Assembly (NCBI GenBank): GCA_001599815.1
Contig: BCIA01000001.1
Span: forward strand, 7,190,641-7,254,640
Direction: 5' to 3'
From: Furcasterigmium furcatum
Taxonomy: Eukaryota; Ascomycota; Sordariomycetes; Glomerellales; Plectosphaerellaceae
Length of the DNA stretch: 64,000 bases
The notes under the pieces were generated by a model. That model was not told the origin of the DNA, made no database searches, and worked only from the letters and a program-made list of their open reading frames with translations. Below are positions 31,901-44,659 of this stretch, piece by piece. Position 1 is the first letter of the stretch. Every line of letters starts with the position of its first letter. The translations under genes and the position numbers were made by a program.

Positions 31901-34900
31901 GTGGTGTGGTGTGCTCAAGCTGATGTCGATGAGGATAAGACGGAGGGGGGATCTCGGGTGTCGACGGTGATGTCCAGACCTGGCATGCAATGGAGAAATG
32001 GAACCCCCCAGGTAGCAGACAGGCAGTTGGCGTAATTGGGGCTGGCGCAGCCATTTCTTCCTTCCTTCTGGCGAAAATGAGAAGGAAGATGCGACTTCCT
32101 CAGCATGAAAATTGTCCAGCAGCCATGGAAGGAGCATCGCCCACCGTACCTTCTTACCTCCCATCGACCACTAATTGCCTATTCGGGAAGTCAGGTCCCC
32201 TCCTCATCAGCCCGACGCAGCAGCAGCGATCCGACGTCATTTCACGGCCATGGGCAGTTAGTCGCCCGAAAGACTGGGAGCACCGGCGAATCTGCAGAAT
32301 CGTGTCCTACACCTTCATCGTCCTGTCGTGCCAGGGCGCATGACCTGTCGCGGCGCACACATCTGGCCGTGCCTGATGGCTGCGGTCATGTTGTATGACT
32401 CTGGTTCAGCCAGCCAGCCGTCGATGGGAGAACGCGACATGTGCCCCGGTGTCACCTCCAGGATAACGACCCAACCCGGCCTCATCAGCAAGGCGACCAA
32501 GCATCATGCGCAGCACTGGGCATCGTGGAAATCCTGATGGTGTCTTGTTGGGGGATCGTCAACGGGACCCTCTCGAATCCTGGTCGGCAGATCAATGGAC
32601 CGGGATGTCTTGCTTTGGGCGGCGGAATATGAAGGTACTTTCGCAGGAAGAAGAAAGCAACTCAGTCTTGCTGCTTGTCACGAAGCGTTCCAGGATCGCC
32701 GACTACGTTCTCCCTGCCTGTGCCTAGGGAGTCGGGACCGACCTCGATGCCCAATCGGCCACCTCGGCGGCCGTCATGCTCCTTACCTACGGACCTTGGC
32801 TGGAGTCTGGCGTTTCGTCTGGTCCCGTCCAGCCACACACGACGATCGAACTGATGCTCGGATCGTTCGCGGGGTCGGCATTCATTATGCCTTGATTATT
32901 CTGTGGCATGATAAACGTCCATCCCTCGGGCCGGGTGTTTGTTGATGTTCCCAGAGGCGCCCCCGAACCTGTTCGTCGGGACCAGCTCTCCGGTTTTAGA
33001 TCTCCCGGGACGCCCAACCTGACGGTGTTTGTGGCGCAAGCCCTATTCATAGATCTCGGGTCATCTTGTTTCTCTGCGATGGCCGTCACCCCGTAATCGT
33101 AGGTCAAGTGAGTTCAGGCGTATGTGTGCATTCGCCGGCCCTCGTGGCGGCCTACGTCCCGCGGCCTATCAAAGCTGGTCGTCTGCGGCCGCCTCTAGCT
33201 CACGGCATTCATAGGCTCGAGTTGGGGTGCGTCTTTCTGGGGCGGCCGCCTGTCAGACAACAAGACGCTGTAATGCGATGATCTGGTGGGTTTGCTGGCC
33301 TTGCATAGTGGCTGGACAAAAGCCTGGAGACCGCCTCACGATACTAGTCCGCCACAAGCCTCGCATGAGGACCGGACCCATCCGCCATCAGCTCGGCGCG
33401 CTGCGCCATGTCTTGAATGCTCCCCTCTGCTGGCCACGGCCCTGGGACTCAGTGTGGTAATCTCCGGCGAGGTTTTGGGAAAAAGAAAAACTAAGCTACC
33501 TGTCAGATATTGCTATTGTCTCAGTATGTCGATGCCCAAAACTCGATGCGAGGATTTGGAGCCGCTGGAAGCGTGGCTCTGACTGGGCTGGGCTGCTTGC
33601 TCCCCAAGGGCGAAACGAAGCCCAACATCGACGTCATGATATGGTCGGCGGATGAAACTGCGGTGGCGGTTTGGCGTTGCCTGACGATCTGGCGGTCTAC
33701 CGTTCCTCGTCGTTGACAACGGCGGCGGTGGCCAGGCACAGATAGGAACAGCCGGCACGTTGGCTGCTCTGCTGGGCTGACAACAGATGCAGAAACAAAG
33801 GGTCCTCTCCTCAGCGGCGGGCGATTGACCTTTGCACTAAAACCACACCCTTCGAGGTGCATCCGCACAGGGCAGATACCTCAGACCACGTCCCCGTCCC
33901 GAGCCTGGCGGACGTCAAAGATGCCCACACTGCCCACAATGAGGAGAGTCGGTGACACAGAAAAGCACCCAACGTGGCGGTGAGCAGCATCATTGTTCCG
34001 TAAAGGCACAGCCGATGTCTATCTTGGGCTCAAGTACCCAGCCCGTGGCTGAAGCCTGGCATCAGGTACCAAGATCGATCTGGTGGAAACAAAACCTGGT
34101 CGAGGGGCACCCGGCCGGCGCATAAAGTCATTGTATCGAGGCTGGGCCAAAATCTCGATACAATGGGCGTCATCTTGTTCAGCCGCCCAATAGTTCATCC
34201 GAGCTGGCAGCGGCTCGAGAGCCGTAAAATGAAATGTGACTGACACAGGGAAAAGAAGCGAAAACCACCTCCTGGTAGGCAGGGCTTGCCCAACGTCCAT
34301 TCGCCCTTGCAGACATCGCCCAAGGTCGCGATCGCAAAAGGGTCTCTCTGGCCGCGTTGGGGAGAACAAGGGTAGGGAGATGCTCGATCCCGAAGCCAAA
34401 ACAGTCTGCCGAGCTGAGCTGTCACCCGGCTGCGACGAACCTTCGCCGGCGGCGTTTCATCCTGCGAGTTTGTTCGATCATGCCATGGCTCCAGCTTCCA
34501 AGATGCGCGCGCATCCACACCGCAGGAAGCCATCACGCCGCGTCACAAGGCAGGCGGGCAGGCAGGTGACGGATACGCTGTGCTCGTCACGTCCTAACGT
34601 GGCATTCGATTCGGGGCCCCACGGCTACGGCGCCAGTTCCGTTTGTCGCGCATCGCTGGTTGACCAGGATCCCGCGGCTGACGGGCAGGTCTCGTGCAGG
34701 TCGACCTTGTATGCGCGAAATCTAGCGTTTGACTGCAGACGGGTCCATGTCGCTGATGCCGCCGTCACGGGCTGGGAGAGGCCAGGCTGGCAAACGGACG
34801 ACTGCCAATCAATGGCTTTGTTGCGGCTTGCCGAGCGATCTCAATAGCTCGTTGTGGACGTCGACCGGGCTGGTGGACTCGCATTGCACACAGTCGCGCC

Positions 34901-35728
34901 GTGTTACAGGCGCTTCTACCAGTGCCAGGCCCGAGCTGGTGGTAGCAGCAGTAGTAGCAGCCACCGCGCGATGGTTGAATGGATTGTGCGGGACGTTGCA
35001 GACGCACGGTCGAATGGGGCAGATCGTCGTTGCCAAGGGATCCGTTTGCCATGCGGAGAGCTGGACTGATGAGCTGGCCATTGTCAAGAACCTGATCTTG
35101 TTGAAGCGGTGAGGGAAAGTTGGCCGGCCTTTCCTGTCTTGTCCTGCCTTGGACTTTCCCATTCCAGGGCGGCGGGCGGGCGAGCGGGCACCGGCAACCT
35201 GGGGCGGGGCCTGACGTGGCACAGGTGTGGCTCATTCAGTGTCCGCCCCACCATATCCCACCACGACGTTGCAAGTGAGGCTTAACCACACTGATTGGGA
35301 CTTCACCCAACCACAACCACATCACCCAACTCGAGCCCGACAAGGACAGGACAACCTTGAAGCTGCATGCGCATCTAGCTCCAGACGCTTATTCCAGGCA
35401 ACCCAAGGATCCATCCCTCCCTCTCGGCGAAAATTTGCATGGCTTGCAGACAGCCACGCTTCGAGACGCGCCCAGAAGCCCCTGCCTGATATCCACCATC
35501 ACCACCGACGGCCAGCCCCTGACTTGACTTCTGCATCTCTGCCGCTCGGTTCCATTGCCGGCACTTGGGGATAACAAGGTGCCGAGCCCGACTCATCACG
35601 AAGTACAATCAGGTAGGCTGCTTTTCGCCCAACGGATGAACCAATGAAGCACGGGCTGACAAGAAGGACAGTTGACCCCGGACTATTTCGCTCATCCATC
35701 CCGCAAGAGGCGAGGCAAGTCATCCATA
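28952..35728. other. 6.8-kb gene desert
   Basis: The stretch between the starts of the divergently oriented Myb gene (-) and tubulin cofactor B gene (+) contains only short frames, heavily overlapping on both strands, rich in Arg/Ser/Pro and without domains, signal peptides or splice-linked continuation. The left 1 kb may be a long 5' UTR of the Myb gene. A 12-bp perfect inverted repeat is listed separately. There is no tRNA, 5S or transposon signature that I can see. It may contain non-coding transcripts or regulatory DNA. Confidence 0.5.
34129..34165. repeat. 12-bp perfect inverted repeat
   Basis: CATTGTATCGAG (34129-34140) and its exact reverse complement CTCGATACAATG (34154-34165) are separated by 13 nt. 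It could form a stable hairpin in RNA or bind a dimeric protein. It is isolated inside the gene desert. Confidence 0.7.
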
Positions 35729-36788
35729 ATGGCTGACATCCCCATGCTTGTCATCTCGGACAATACGTCCTCTGAACGACGCATCACCCCTTCTTGGACC
35801 ATCAGCCAGTTGCGAGGCAAGCTTGAGCACATCACGGGCGTGCCGCCATCGGCGCAGAAGCTCTCCATCAAGACGCCGACCGGGCTTGCTCCGGTTGAGG
35901 CTGCCGACGAGGATGCCGCTTCGCTAGCCAGCTTTCCCCTCGCACCCTATGCCGAGTTGCATGTGAGTTTTGCCCCCCCCCCCCCCCTTCCGTGACGTTC
36001 TCAACTCCACTTGGCGCCGTCGTGGCCGGGCCAGCTGTTCGTCCAGGGATCGGGGCTCTTGCGTCGACCAGTTGCAGCACGTAGAGCCGAAATGTCTCAA
36101 CCGTGCAGAACGGCCTGACAGCTGGCGTCCAGCGAGGTAAAAAGGCCGCGTGCCCGCAGGATCTCGAGAGGCACTGAGACAGCACCTCTCCCGGGATCAT
36201 GGGCCCTGGACCGACAGCGACGCCGGAACGCCATGCCTGCCTCTGATGCCCACGTGATCACTCACTGCCGTCACGAACATGGAATAACCCTGAGAACAGG
36301 TGATAGACACGCGCCCCGCCGGCGCTCGATTCAACTTCAACGACACCAGCGGCGTGGAGAAGTACGTCCTCCCCGAGGAGGAGTACGAGAAGAAGACCGA
36401 TTCTGTGCTGGCGTGGAAGAAGGCGCAGAAGTTGGGTCGCTTCGACCCCAACGCCCCCAGCCAGGAGGATGCCAAGATTGCCGCGTTCGAGCTCGAGATC
36501 CAGCAGCGGGGCATTGCGGTGGGCAAGAGGTGCCGCGTTGGCGGCGAGGACTCGCGCCGTGGCGTCATCAAGTACGTCGGCGAGGTCAAGGAGATTCCCG
36601 GCGGCCTGGGCGCCTGGGTCGGCGTGCACCTGGATGAGCCTGTTGGCAAGAATGACGGCAGCATTTCCGGGTCGAGGTACTGGGGTGAGGAGTCGGCTCT
36701 GAAGCACGGCGTCTTGGTGCGGCCCGAGAGGGTGGAGGTCGGCGATTACCCGGTCCTGGATGATCTCGAGGATATGGAGGAGATTTAA
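35729..36788 (+). CDS. tbcb: Tubulin-folding cofactor B (CAP-Gly protein)
   Basis: Exons 35729-35962 and 36300-36788 encode 240 residues. The 337-nt intron is phase 0 (donor GTGAGT, acceptor AACAG), is unusually long for this window, and carries a run of 15 C at 35973-35987. Residues about 1-80 are a ubiquitin-like domain (LVISDNTSSERRITPSWTIS, then QLRGKLEHITGVPPSAQKL). After the junction, VIDTRPAGARFNF and the linker VLAWKKAQKLGRFDP match cofactor B. The CAP-Gly domain is at about 153-220: RCRVGGEDSRRGVIKYVGEV, then GLGAWVGVHLDEPVGKNDG. The protein ends DDLEDMEEI, the acidic terminal EE(Y/I)-like tail typical of cofactor B (Alf1 in budding yeast, Alp11 in fission yeast). It helps fold alpha-tubulin in the cytosol. 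Confidence 0.93.
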
Positions 36789-39700
36789 CTTCCAGAGATG
36801 GAGCTGCGAGATAATCCAAGGTAGCAGTCCAACAAGGAACAGCCAAGTCATTCTGGTGCTTGCCGATACTCCTGATCATGTCAAGATTGACCTAGGCAGA
36901 TATCGATGCCCAGGAGCCGGTGGGCGAAGAGAACGGCTATCAACGTCTGGGATGCGGAGAATTCATCATCTGTGGTGCCCTCGGGCCTCAGATCACCGTG
37001 TCTCACGGTGTCGTTCAAGACAGTACCACTTGTTCAACTTCATGCCTTCACCGGCAATCATCACAGACCCTCGGTGCTAGGCATGGCCGCATTGTCAGAA
37101 GCCTTGTCACGATGCCACGGACAGGAGGCCGGCAGTAATCCGTGACTGAGCCCTTGAGTCCGCTCAGGGAGGTCGCCATGGCCGCAAATGCAGCCTCCTG
37201 CCGCCGGACAATCTGGAATCCTCTCACGCCCAGACTTCCATGGCATCCATTTCTACGTTCTAGACCCGTCATCAGATGAACTGCGGCATCTGTTCCAAGC
37301 CCCATCATGAGTTGAAGAAAGTCAAATACCCGTCGCATTGACCCGTCCAACATGACTGCGACCCAAAGTTTTGGATCCCCTGATCACTGCAGCACCCCTC
37401 TGCCAGAAATGGGCATTTGTCATGCCGGTTGCCTCTCTCGTCGCGGCCGTTAAGACGCCCATATGCATAACGGCGCCGCGGGCTTCCTATTCGAGGCAGG
37501 GACGTTTCATCTGACCTTTCGAGGTTTAAGCGGCCAAGCAACCCGGGATGAAGGTTCTCGACGTGTTCCTGGCGCTTCCAACGTCCAGGCGATGGGAGGG
37601 AATGTTTCAGTTTGATCATGGATTGTGTCGCCGGGAAGAGGTGATGTCTGCAACGAATGCAGAATGTGGCATAGCGTGGCACGAAGTGGCCGGAGGTGTG
37701 CCTGTTTGGATGGGTAAGGTGTCTTGGTGCCATATTTGGATCGCAGATGCCATGAACGGAGAGGTTTATCCTATTACTGCCGGTCGTGGGGGCTCCAGCG
37801 AGTATCAAATCAACTCAATTCAGGGGCACCATAACGACTGTCAGGACAAGCAACATGAGGACCCCGGATTTTCACCAAAAACGCCACCCGCATTCTGCCT
37901 GATGGCCATTGTCGGCAATTTATTCAGCAGTACGGTCTGAAAGAACAGAAAGCAAAGGCCAACCGCCGTGGACGTTGGGGGCTTGGCTACGATCGGCAGG
38001 CCGGAAGGGCACACCTCAGACACGGAGTGCCTCGCATTGGCAACTGTCATTCAGGATGCTCGACGCTCACTGGGAACGCTTCGAGAGCCTCACATGCGAA
38101 GTTGTCATGCCCAGTCGGCATTCGGAAGGGTTGCGTTTGGACGAAGATGAGATTACCACACGCTCTGACCTTGTCGGAGCGCCGTCGGTCCGTTGGAGGC
38201 GGCGAGGTGATGGGTTTGTTGACGGCGCCGAGCGAAACAAGAGAACCGGTCAGCCATGGCGAGCCACTCGGGAGGGAGTTGATGATGCTCGGCGAGACAG
38301 ACTTCGCGATGGCTTGCTGGGCGCAATGCGGAGTTGGTTGGTACACTGGAAGTTGCTCGGCCCTCAGAAGTGGTGGATCGCCCGAACGAGGTCGAGATTG
38401 AAGCCGTGCTCTGCCAGGGTGAGCAACCGGTCACGAGGAGTTGGTGGTGGACAGCGACGATCTCTGCCGTGTTCGACGTGATGAAATTGGATGTTCTTGG
38501 GTGGCGGTGGCCAGCAGACAAGTCTCGGGTGACTTGACTCTCTGGGCCTTAAAAGTTCATCTTATGGTGAGGTGTCTTGTCTTGGCTTGGTCTCCGAGGG
38601 CGGTGGACAGATCCTCACTCTCGCGGAAGAACATGCTGTGTGTCAACGTGTCTCGGAAACGCATGCTGTAGGCAAAGTCAAGAAGCCGAGGAAATGCCCA
38701 GGGCTTGGTGACGCTGTAATCAGGAGGCCGAGGGGCGGCCACGACCACGTCGCACAAGGCCGTGCAGATGATGAGAGGACTGCAGCCGTGATAGGCGTTT
38801 TGATGTGATTGCTCAGAGAGGCGGACTGACTCCTCAAGTCAAGACCTCGGAACCATTGCCGAGCCCGAAGTCGTGGAGCCGTGGAGGCAGGCGAAGCAAG
38901 CCAAGTCTGAGGGGATCTTCTGGCAATTTACTCAAAGCAGGACGTCGGTTGAGCGGTAACTCGCTAGATCCCGATCTGGCCGATGAAAGTTGAGGTGATC
39001 GCCAGGTGCAGGCAGAACTGGCATCGATCTAATTAGGTGGAATGGAGAACAGCTAATGCTGATGCTGCGAGTCTTCCGCGTGAAAGAGAGATTGGATGGT
39101 CGGCAGCTCGAAACAGAAATTCTGGCGTCGCCGCGCCGGATGCTCTGGGCTTCGGGTCACCTGAGGTGTTCTGTAAGTTACTCGTGTTTGCGGGGCACCC
39201 TCAGCATCATAAAACGGTACCTGCCGGCGCATGTCCCCCTGGAGAGACCGAGGGTACCCCCTAACGTGGCCACGGCCCGTTTGCCTGCCTTGAAAACGTC
39301 CTGGCCGCAAGGGCCAAGAGTCTGGGCGGTGCTTGGCATTTGGTGCGTCGGTCGCGCTTGCGTCCAGCGCGAGCACTCGATTGGACCTCACTTGGGAATC
39401 CTGGAAGACAGCCAAGACTTGGGTCAACCAGCCCAGAAATGCCCAGACACTGCGACAATGATGCCCCAAGACCACGCTCCGCCATCTCCAGTCCATCATC
39501 AACCGCCATGTCTTGACTTTCTGGGCCGCCGCCGCTCTTGGGTCTCGGGTCTTCCTTCTCCTCCTCATCCTCGCCTTCTCCCTCCCCGTCACCTCCATGG
39601 GCAGCCCTTGATCAACGACGACTCTCCGACATCAAGTATCGCCGGTTTCCCGCTCCATCGATCGGCTCTCGACGTCCCTCCAGCCCTCCCTCCTCCCTCT

Positions 39701-40397
39701 GCCCGACCTGTCATCCCAAGATCACGCTTCTTGCATCTCGAAATCACAGTCTCAAGTGCCCATCCTGCCGTCCGGCGCCTGTGTATCATCTCTCCCTCCT
39801 CGCAATCCGAAACATCTCCCAGGCCGATCGGCGCCCACGTCCCGATCAGAGCTCACGAGCCTCTCTGTGCTTTTCGGGCAGTCGGCATTGACTAAGAGGC
39901 GGGCTATTATACGGGTAATTCATCGTCGGCATTAAGGCGACGCTCACCGAGATCGCCCTCGAACCGGCCTTCCAACATCAACTCGTCGTCTCAGCATCCC
40001 CGGACGCCAAAACCCAGACCCCAGTCGAGACGCCGCCGGCAGCCAACGCCAGAGATGCGACATCCTGGCAGCCGTCTCCCTGCCGCATAATCCTCTGCTG
40101 TTTCTACTCCCGCCGTCGATCAGGCGTGACCCGCAGCATCCGGAGTCGTCAGTCTTCCCAAAGAAGCGCCCGGCATCTCGAATACCTCGGTCAAGAGGGC
40201 GCCGTCTCCTGAATTCCTCTACATTAAAGCGTCCTGGGTGTTCCTTCCTGGTGTCCGTTCCTTCCACCACACGCCGCCCGACCTTGCGGTTCCGTCCGCC
40301 TCCCGGACTTGCTCCCCATTATTCATCTCGCTCTTCCGAGAACCTCCAGTCCAGACGGCCCCGCCAGAGCGACGTCGACCGTCGCAGAACACCGATC
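36789..40397. other. 3.6-kb intergenic region, no gene seen
   Basis: Downstream of cofactor B and upstream of the PA-TM-RING gene. Frames up to about 280 codons (for example 39056-39895) overlap others in competing frames and have no recognisable content. From about 39530 to 40390 the plus strand is pyrimidine-rich, typical of a fungal promoter and 5' UTR. Confidence 0.45.
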
Positions 40398-42044
40398 ATG
40401 AAGGGTGCAATGGCGCTGCTGGCACTGGCGGTCGGCTTCGGTATGGCCGCGGCCCAAGCCGTCAGCCCCGAGAACGATGTGCCCTCATGGGCTGCCGATT
40501 CCACAATGCAACTCTCCATGTCCTCAGACAACGGGGATATTCTGCCTCTCGACTACACGATCATCCCGTCAACGCAGAACGCAGGATTAAATGGATCCTA
40601 CGTTGTCCGCGGGGTATGTTCTTCCCCCATTTTTGTGATATACGATGATCCACAGACTGATTATCTCTTGTGTCACAGGCTATCAAGATAGAAGGCATCA
40701 TGATTTCTGCGACCCAGGAAAACTTCGTTAAGATCGCCGGGTCCGGTCTGATTGCCTACATGTCTTGCGACGAGTCTTCGGACTCGGACGCCGTTAGCCC
40801 TGATACCATGCTCACGCAGCTGATGGAGAATGAACCTAAGGCGATCATTCTCTACAGCACCGTGGGCAACTGGTGTGTCCTCTCCAGCTCCACCGAGCTG
40901 CCTTACCCGACCATCTTCACCATGGCCGATGCCGGGGACGCAGCACAGGCTTTGGAGGTGCTCAACAACACGAACGACCTCGGCGTGATTCGGGTTGCCA
41001 TCACCGGCAACGCCACGTCTGATGGCAGGGGTGGCAGCGAAGAGGGAACCAGTCATTCCGCCGTCGCCATGACCATCCTGTACAGCATCACGGGCCTCAT
41101 CACCCTTCTGTTCCTCGTCATCATCGGCACCGGCGCTGTCAGAGCCCACAGGCACCCGGAGCGGTACGGGCCCCGTGCCAGCTATGGAGGACGTCCCAGG
41201 CAGAGCCGCGCAAGGGGCCTCGCCCGGGCCGTCCTGGAGACACTGCCTATCGTCAAATTTGGCAACCCAGACCCGCCCAAGCCGGACCCGAATCTGGAGC
41301 TCGAAGGAGGGCAGGTCGAACGAAACGACAGGCCGGTCGAGCCGCTTGGCAGCATTGCGGGCCAGAGGCAGTCGCAAGAGGAAGCAAGAGATGCGCAGAC
41401 ATCGCGGAGCAGTGCGGCCGCTACTGCTGCTGCCGTGCCCGCAGTGACTGGCTCCGCTGGCGCTCCCGGCGCTCCGGCTACTGAGGAGCACCTCGGATGC
41501 ACCATCTGCACGGAAGACTTCAATGTGGGAGAGGATGTCCGCGTGTTGCCATGCAACCACAAATTCCATCCCAGCTGTATTGACCCCTGGCTCGTCAACG
41601 TATCAGGGACCTGTCCTTTATGGTGAGTTTCTCTACGATTTTCTCTTGACGCAACGTCATGCTAACCAGTATAGTCGCCTCGACCTCCGCCCCAAGCGTG
41701 AGGACGGCAGCTCGGAGGATTCAGGCGACGACACGCTTGCGCCGCCTCTCGAGCCCGAGGACGTGGAAGGCGGCCCTCAACGGCGCAGGACGTCTCCCCT
41801 TCGCGAGCTCAACTCGCTCAGAACTCTCAGGCACGTGCCGGCGGAGGAGGCTATCCTCGCGCTGAGGCGGTACAGGACGGAGCAACGCGCTCAAGGCGCC
41901 CCGTCTGAGAGTATCGATGCGGAGACGGCATCGGAGACCGAGACTGATGCTCGGCGACGAAGGAAGCGACTGGCAGACCGGCTTCGCGAGAAGTTCCGAG
42001 TCAGGACCAACCCGCAAACGGACGATGACAGGCGGGAATCGTAG
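40398..42044 (+). CDS. PA-TM-RING type E3 ubiquitin ligase
   Basis: Three exons (40398-40613, 40679-41622, 41675-42044) encode 509 residues. A signal peptide covers about 1-21. The lumenal part to about residue 215 resembles a protease-associated (PA) domain, with segments such as AIILYSTVGNWCVL and PYPTIFTMADAGDA and several N-glycosylation sequons. One membrane span is at about 218-240 (AMTILYSITGLITLLFLVII). The cytosolic part has a RING-H2 finger: C-x2-C at CTICTED, then VLPCNHKFHPSCIDPWL, then CPLC, the last Cys codon being split by the second intron. An Arg/Ser-rich tail follows. This layout fits fungal endomembrane RING ligases of the RNF13/Tul1-like sort. The ORF is open for 49 codons upstream of the chosen ATG, but without a Met and without a better signal peptide. 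Confidence 0.88.
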
Positions 42045-44659
42045 GACTCGATGAGAGGTCCGCACAAAACTGATGAAATGGGTTTAATGAGCACATCTGC
42101 GACAGGAAAGCGCGCATGGAAGGGGGGCTCGGCTGCCCCCCCGAACGGGACTGGAAATCATGGAATGTTTGCACAGGTTGATCTCATGTACAGGCCCTCC
42201 CGCACATGGGCACGTGGGGAGGGCAGCATTGCACGGCGTTCAGGGGCTGGCCGGGACCGAGATCCCGGCCCACGGGATTCATATGACCACAGGGACACAT
42301 ACATAGTCGGAGGGCTCGCTGGGCTGGACGCCCGGCAGGATGCTTACATCAACATGACCATTACGGCAAATTCTGGCCTCTTGTCCGTGATGGGAAGTGG
42401 CATTCACATGTTGTCCGGGCCATGATGGTGTGTGGGCTATCAGGAGTCGCCCCGAGGCTAGATGTGATGAATGCGGACGGGGTTGTGACCGAGAGTGGCT
42501 GTACAAGCCGGGCAGGCTCCAAGATAGGCGGAGGACGGTGCGTTGTCCTGGACCGGGGCAAGAGTACCTCGAGGAAGGTTAGCGCGTGATCGACGCGGCC
42601 CGCGCACGAGGCTGGCAAGCTGGCTGGGTCTCTTTCATCCATTCGGGCGACTGACTCGGGTGGGAGGGTGGTGATCAGACCCGGAAGTGTTGCGGAAGTT
42701 CCGATAGGAGATTTGGATCTGGGCTGCTGACTCTCGAGATTGGGGAGTCAACTGAGTAATGGATGGGTGGGACCCCGAGGGGTTTTCGGGGCCGTTGTTT
42801 ATCCTAGGGCGTTGACGCAGAGGTGACGGAATTATACATCCATATATCCTGGAGGTGGAGAGGGCTGAGCGGGAGAAGCGTCGAAGCTCCTTTGACAGAG
42901 ATGGAGGCCATGCGATCGTCATGACTCTCCGGACTGGTCCAAATCGAGGTGAGAGGGCGGCTATGAACCTACTTAGTAGGAAGAGGGAGCAGCTGAAAGA
43001 GGAAGAGGACGGGGGAAGGGCGAGGAAGGTTTTAGCCATCTACCGCGGGAGGGCGGGTGTACGATGCAATGCGGCCGTGAACCATGTGGTCGGAGCGTGG
43101 AGGGGGGGAGGGTTCGAGCTTGGGGACGCGGGGACTCGAAGGCGTGGGAGATCCAACGGCCGGGGCCCAAGTGATTGTCGTCAAGTGTCAAAGTTTAACC
43201 AGTGCTAGGTCGGTGCCAACTCCGCGTCCCTGCTTCCCTGCTACTCAGCACTGCTTCAACTCGGGGCATGGCTGGCGGGATCTGTCTCTTTATATTTCTT
43301 CTTCCTTCACCCTCAGCCTCGGGTTTGGAAGCCGGTGAGATTTGACATGTCAGATTTGATGGGAGTTGAGGTGCAGGTGGTGGCTTACACGACGGGGAGC
43401 GGGCTGATGGAATGTCATTGACAAGCACGTGCATGGCCTCCATGTTGGAGAAAAAGGAACTACTCAAGACGTACTACCACTCCCAAAGGCACCTTCTGCC
43501 TACCTTCCCTTGTAGTGGTACACAATTTGGTCGGGAAGGCACGACAGACCCGTGGATGTCAGCCTTATCCAAACAGAGTTCCGGGTTGCCTCCGACGTTG
43601 ATCCTCCAAAACTCAGGAAATCTCTCAAGCCGACGGTGAACTTTGCGCATCTTCGGATACAATGCCATCAACCAACCCATCCAGCGGCGCTGTGCGCTGT
43701 TACTTACAGTCGAGCCGCCGTCTGACGCCAACAGTCCCGCCGGCTGCGCTGGAGCTCGACCGGATCGCCTCGACAGCAAGAGTATCTCCGCGCAGCACTA
43801 ATACAGCAGTACTACCAACGGGCTTCGGAGAAACCCTGCCTCGTCGGTACTTGTACCAGCAACTCGGTGGAAGTTCTGCCCTACCCCAGGTTCCCCAACA
43901 CGACGGCACAGCGTTGCTTTTTCCCAATGTCTCACTCTCGCACGCAACACAACGTCCACTCGGCCCAGCCTCAACACCATGGCCAGGCCCTCGGGTGCTC
44001 CTCGTCCCCTCTCATCCCCTCAGCTGTCAACGGTGCAAAGGGGAAGAAGAAAAAAAAGTCCCTGGCGCTCCAGGCCCAGAACGCTCCGAGTCCCACCAGC
44101 GTGCCAAAGCGCAGCATCAAGCTATTGCCAGACTACACTGGCGCGAGCATGCATACCCGCCCGTTCGTCGCCGCCACGACACGCTCGTCGCTGCAGCTCG
44201 CAGCCCGCCAGCAGCCCGCCCAGCGACTTGTGGCTGGTCTAAGCGGCCTTAAATATATTCCCCTGCTGCTACACCATCGCCGGCACCTTCCTCGCCCACC
44301 AACAAGAACCCACGGACCTGTTCGATCTCATCTCCCGTTCCATCTCTAGTGGAAGCTTAAACGTCCTCCGAGAGGGCGCATCATTCCCTCATCCCGCCAA
44401 CGGTGCTCTTGGTCTCAATCGCGCTCGAGTCAAGGATGCCACCCACCACCTCTTCCCACGGCACGGGGCAGCCACCCGTCGTGTACTACGAGTACTATAT
44501 CTCGCCTGCGATGCCTGTTCCTGGGCCTCCCTGATTTGCCTCCCGAGATGCCAGATCGAGTGCTCCTCCCGCGCCCGACTTGATATTCCACAGCCATTTT
44601 CATCATCGATAGGCACGGTCATCGAGTGTCGTGCCGACGACCACGACCATCAGGCCATC
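42045..44659. other. 2.6-kb intergenic region, no gene seen
   Basis: Between the RING ligase stop and the seven-TM gene start, both plus strand. Plus-strand frames at 43662-44349 are Pro/Arg/Ser-rich, overlap each other in different frames and show no domain; they are probably 5' UTR of the membrane protein gene. Nothing else is supported. Confidence 0.45.

Noticed and set aside
39056..39895. A 279-codon plus-strand frame upstream of the RING ligase
   Set aside because: It has mixed composition without a domain, several overlapping alternatives on both strands, and lies in pyrimidine-rich promoter-like DNA.
43662..44349. Two plus-strand frames of about 160-196 codons before the seven-TM gene
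   Set aside because: They overlap in different frames, are low complexity and lack homology-like blocks; probably a long 5' UTR.
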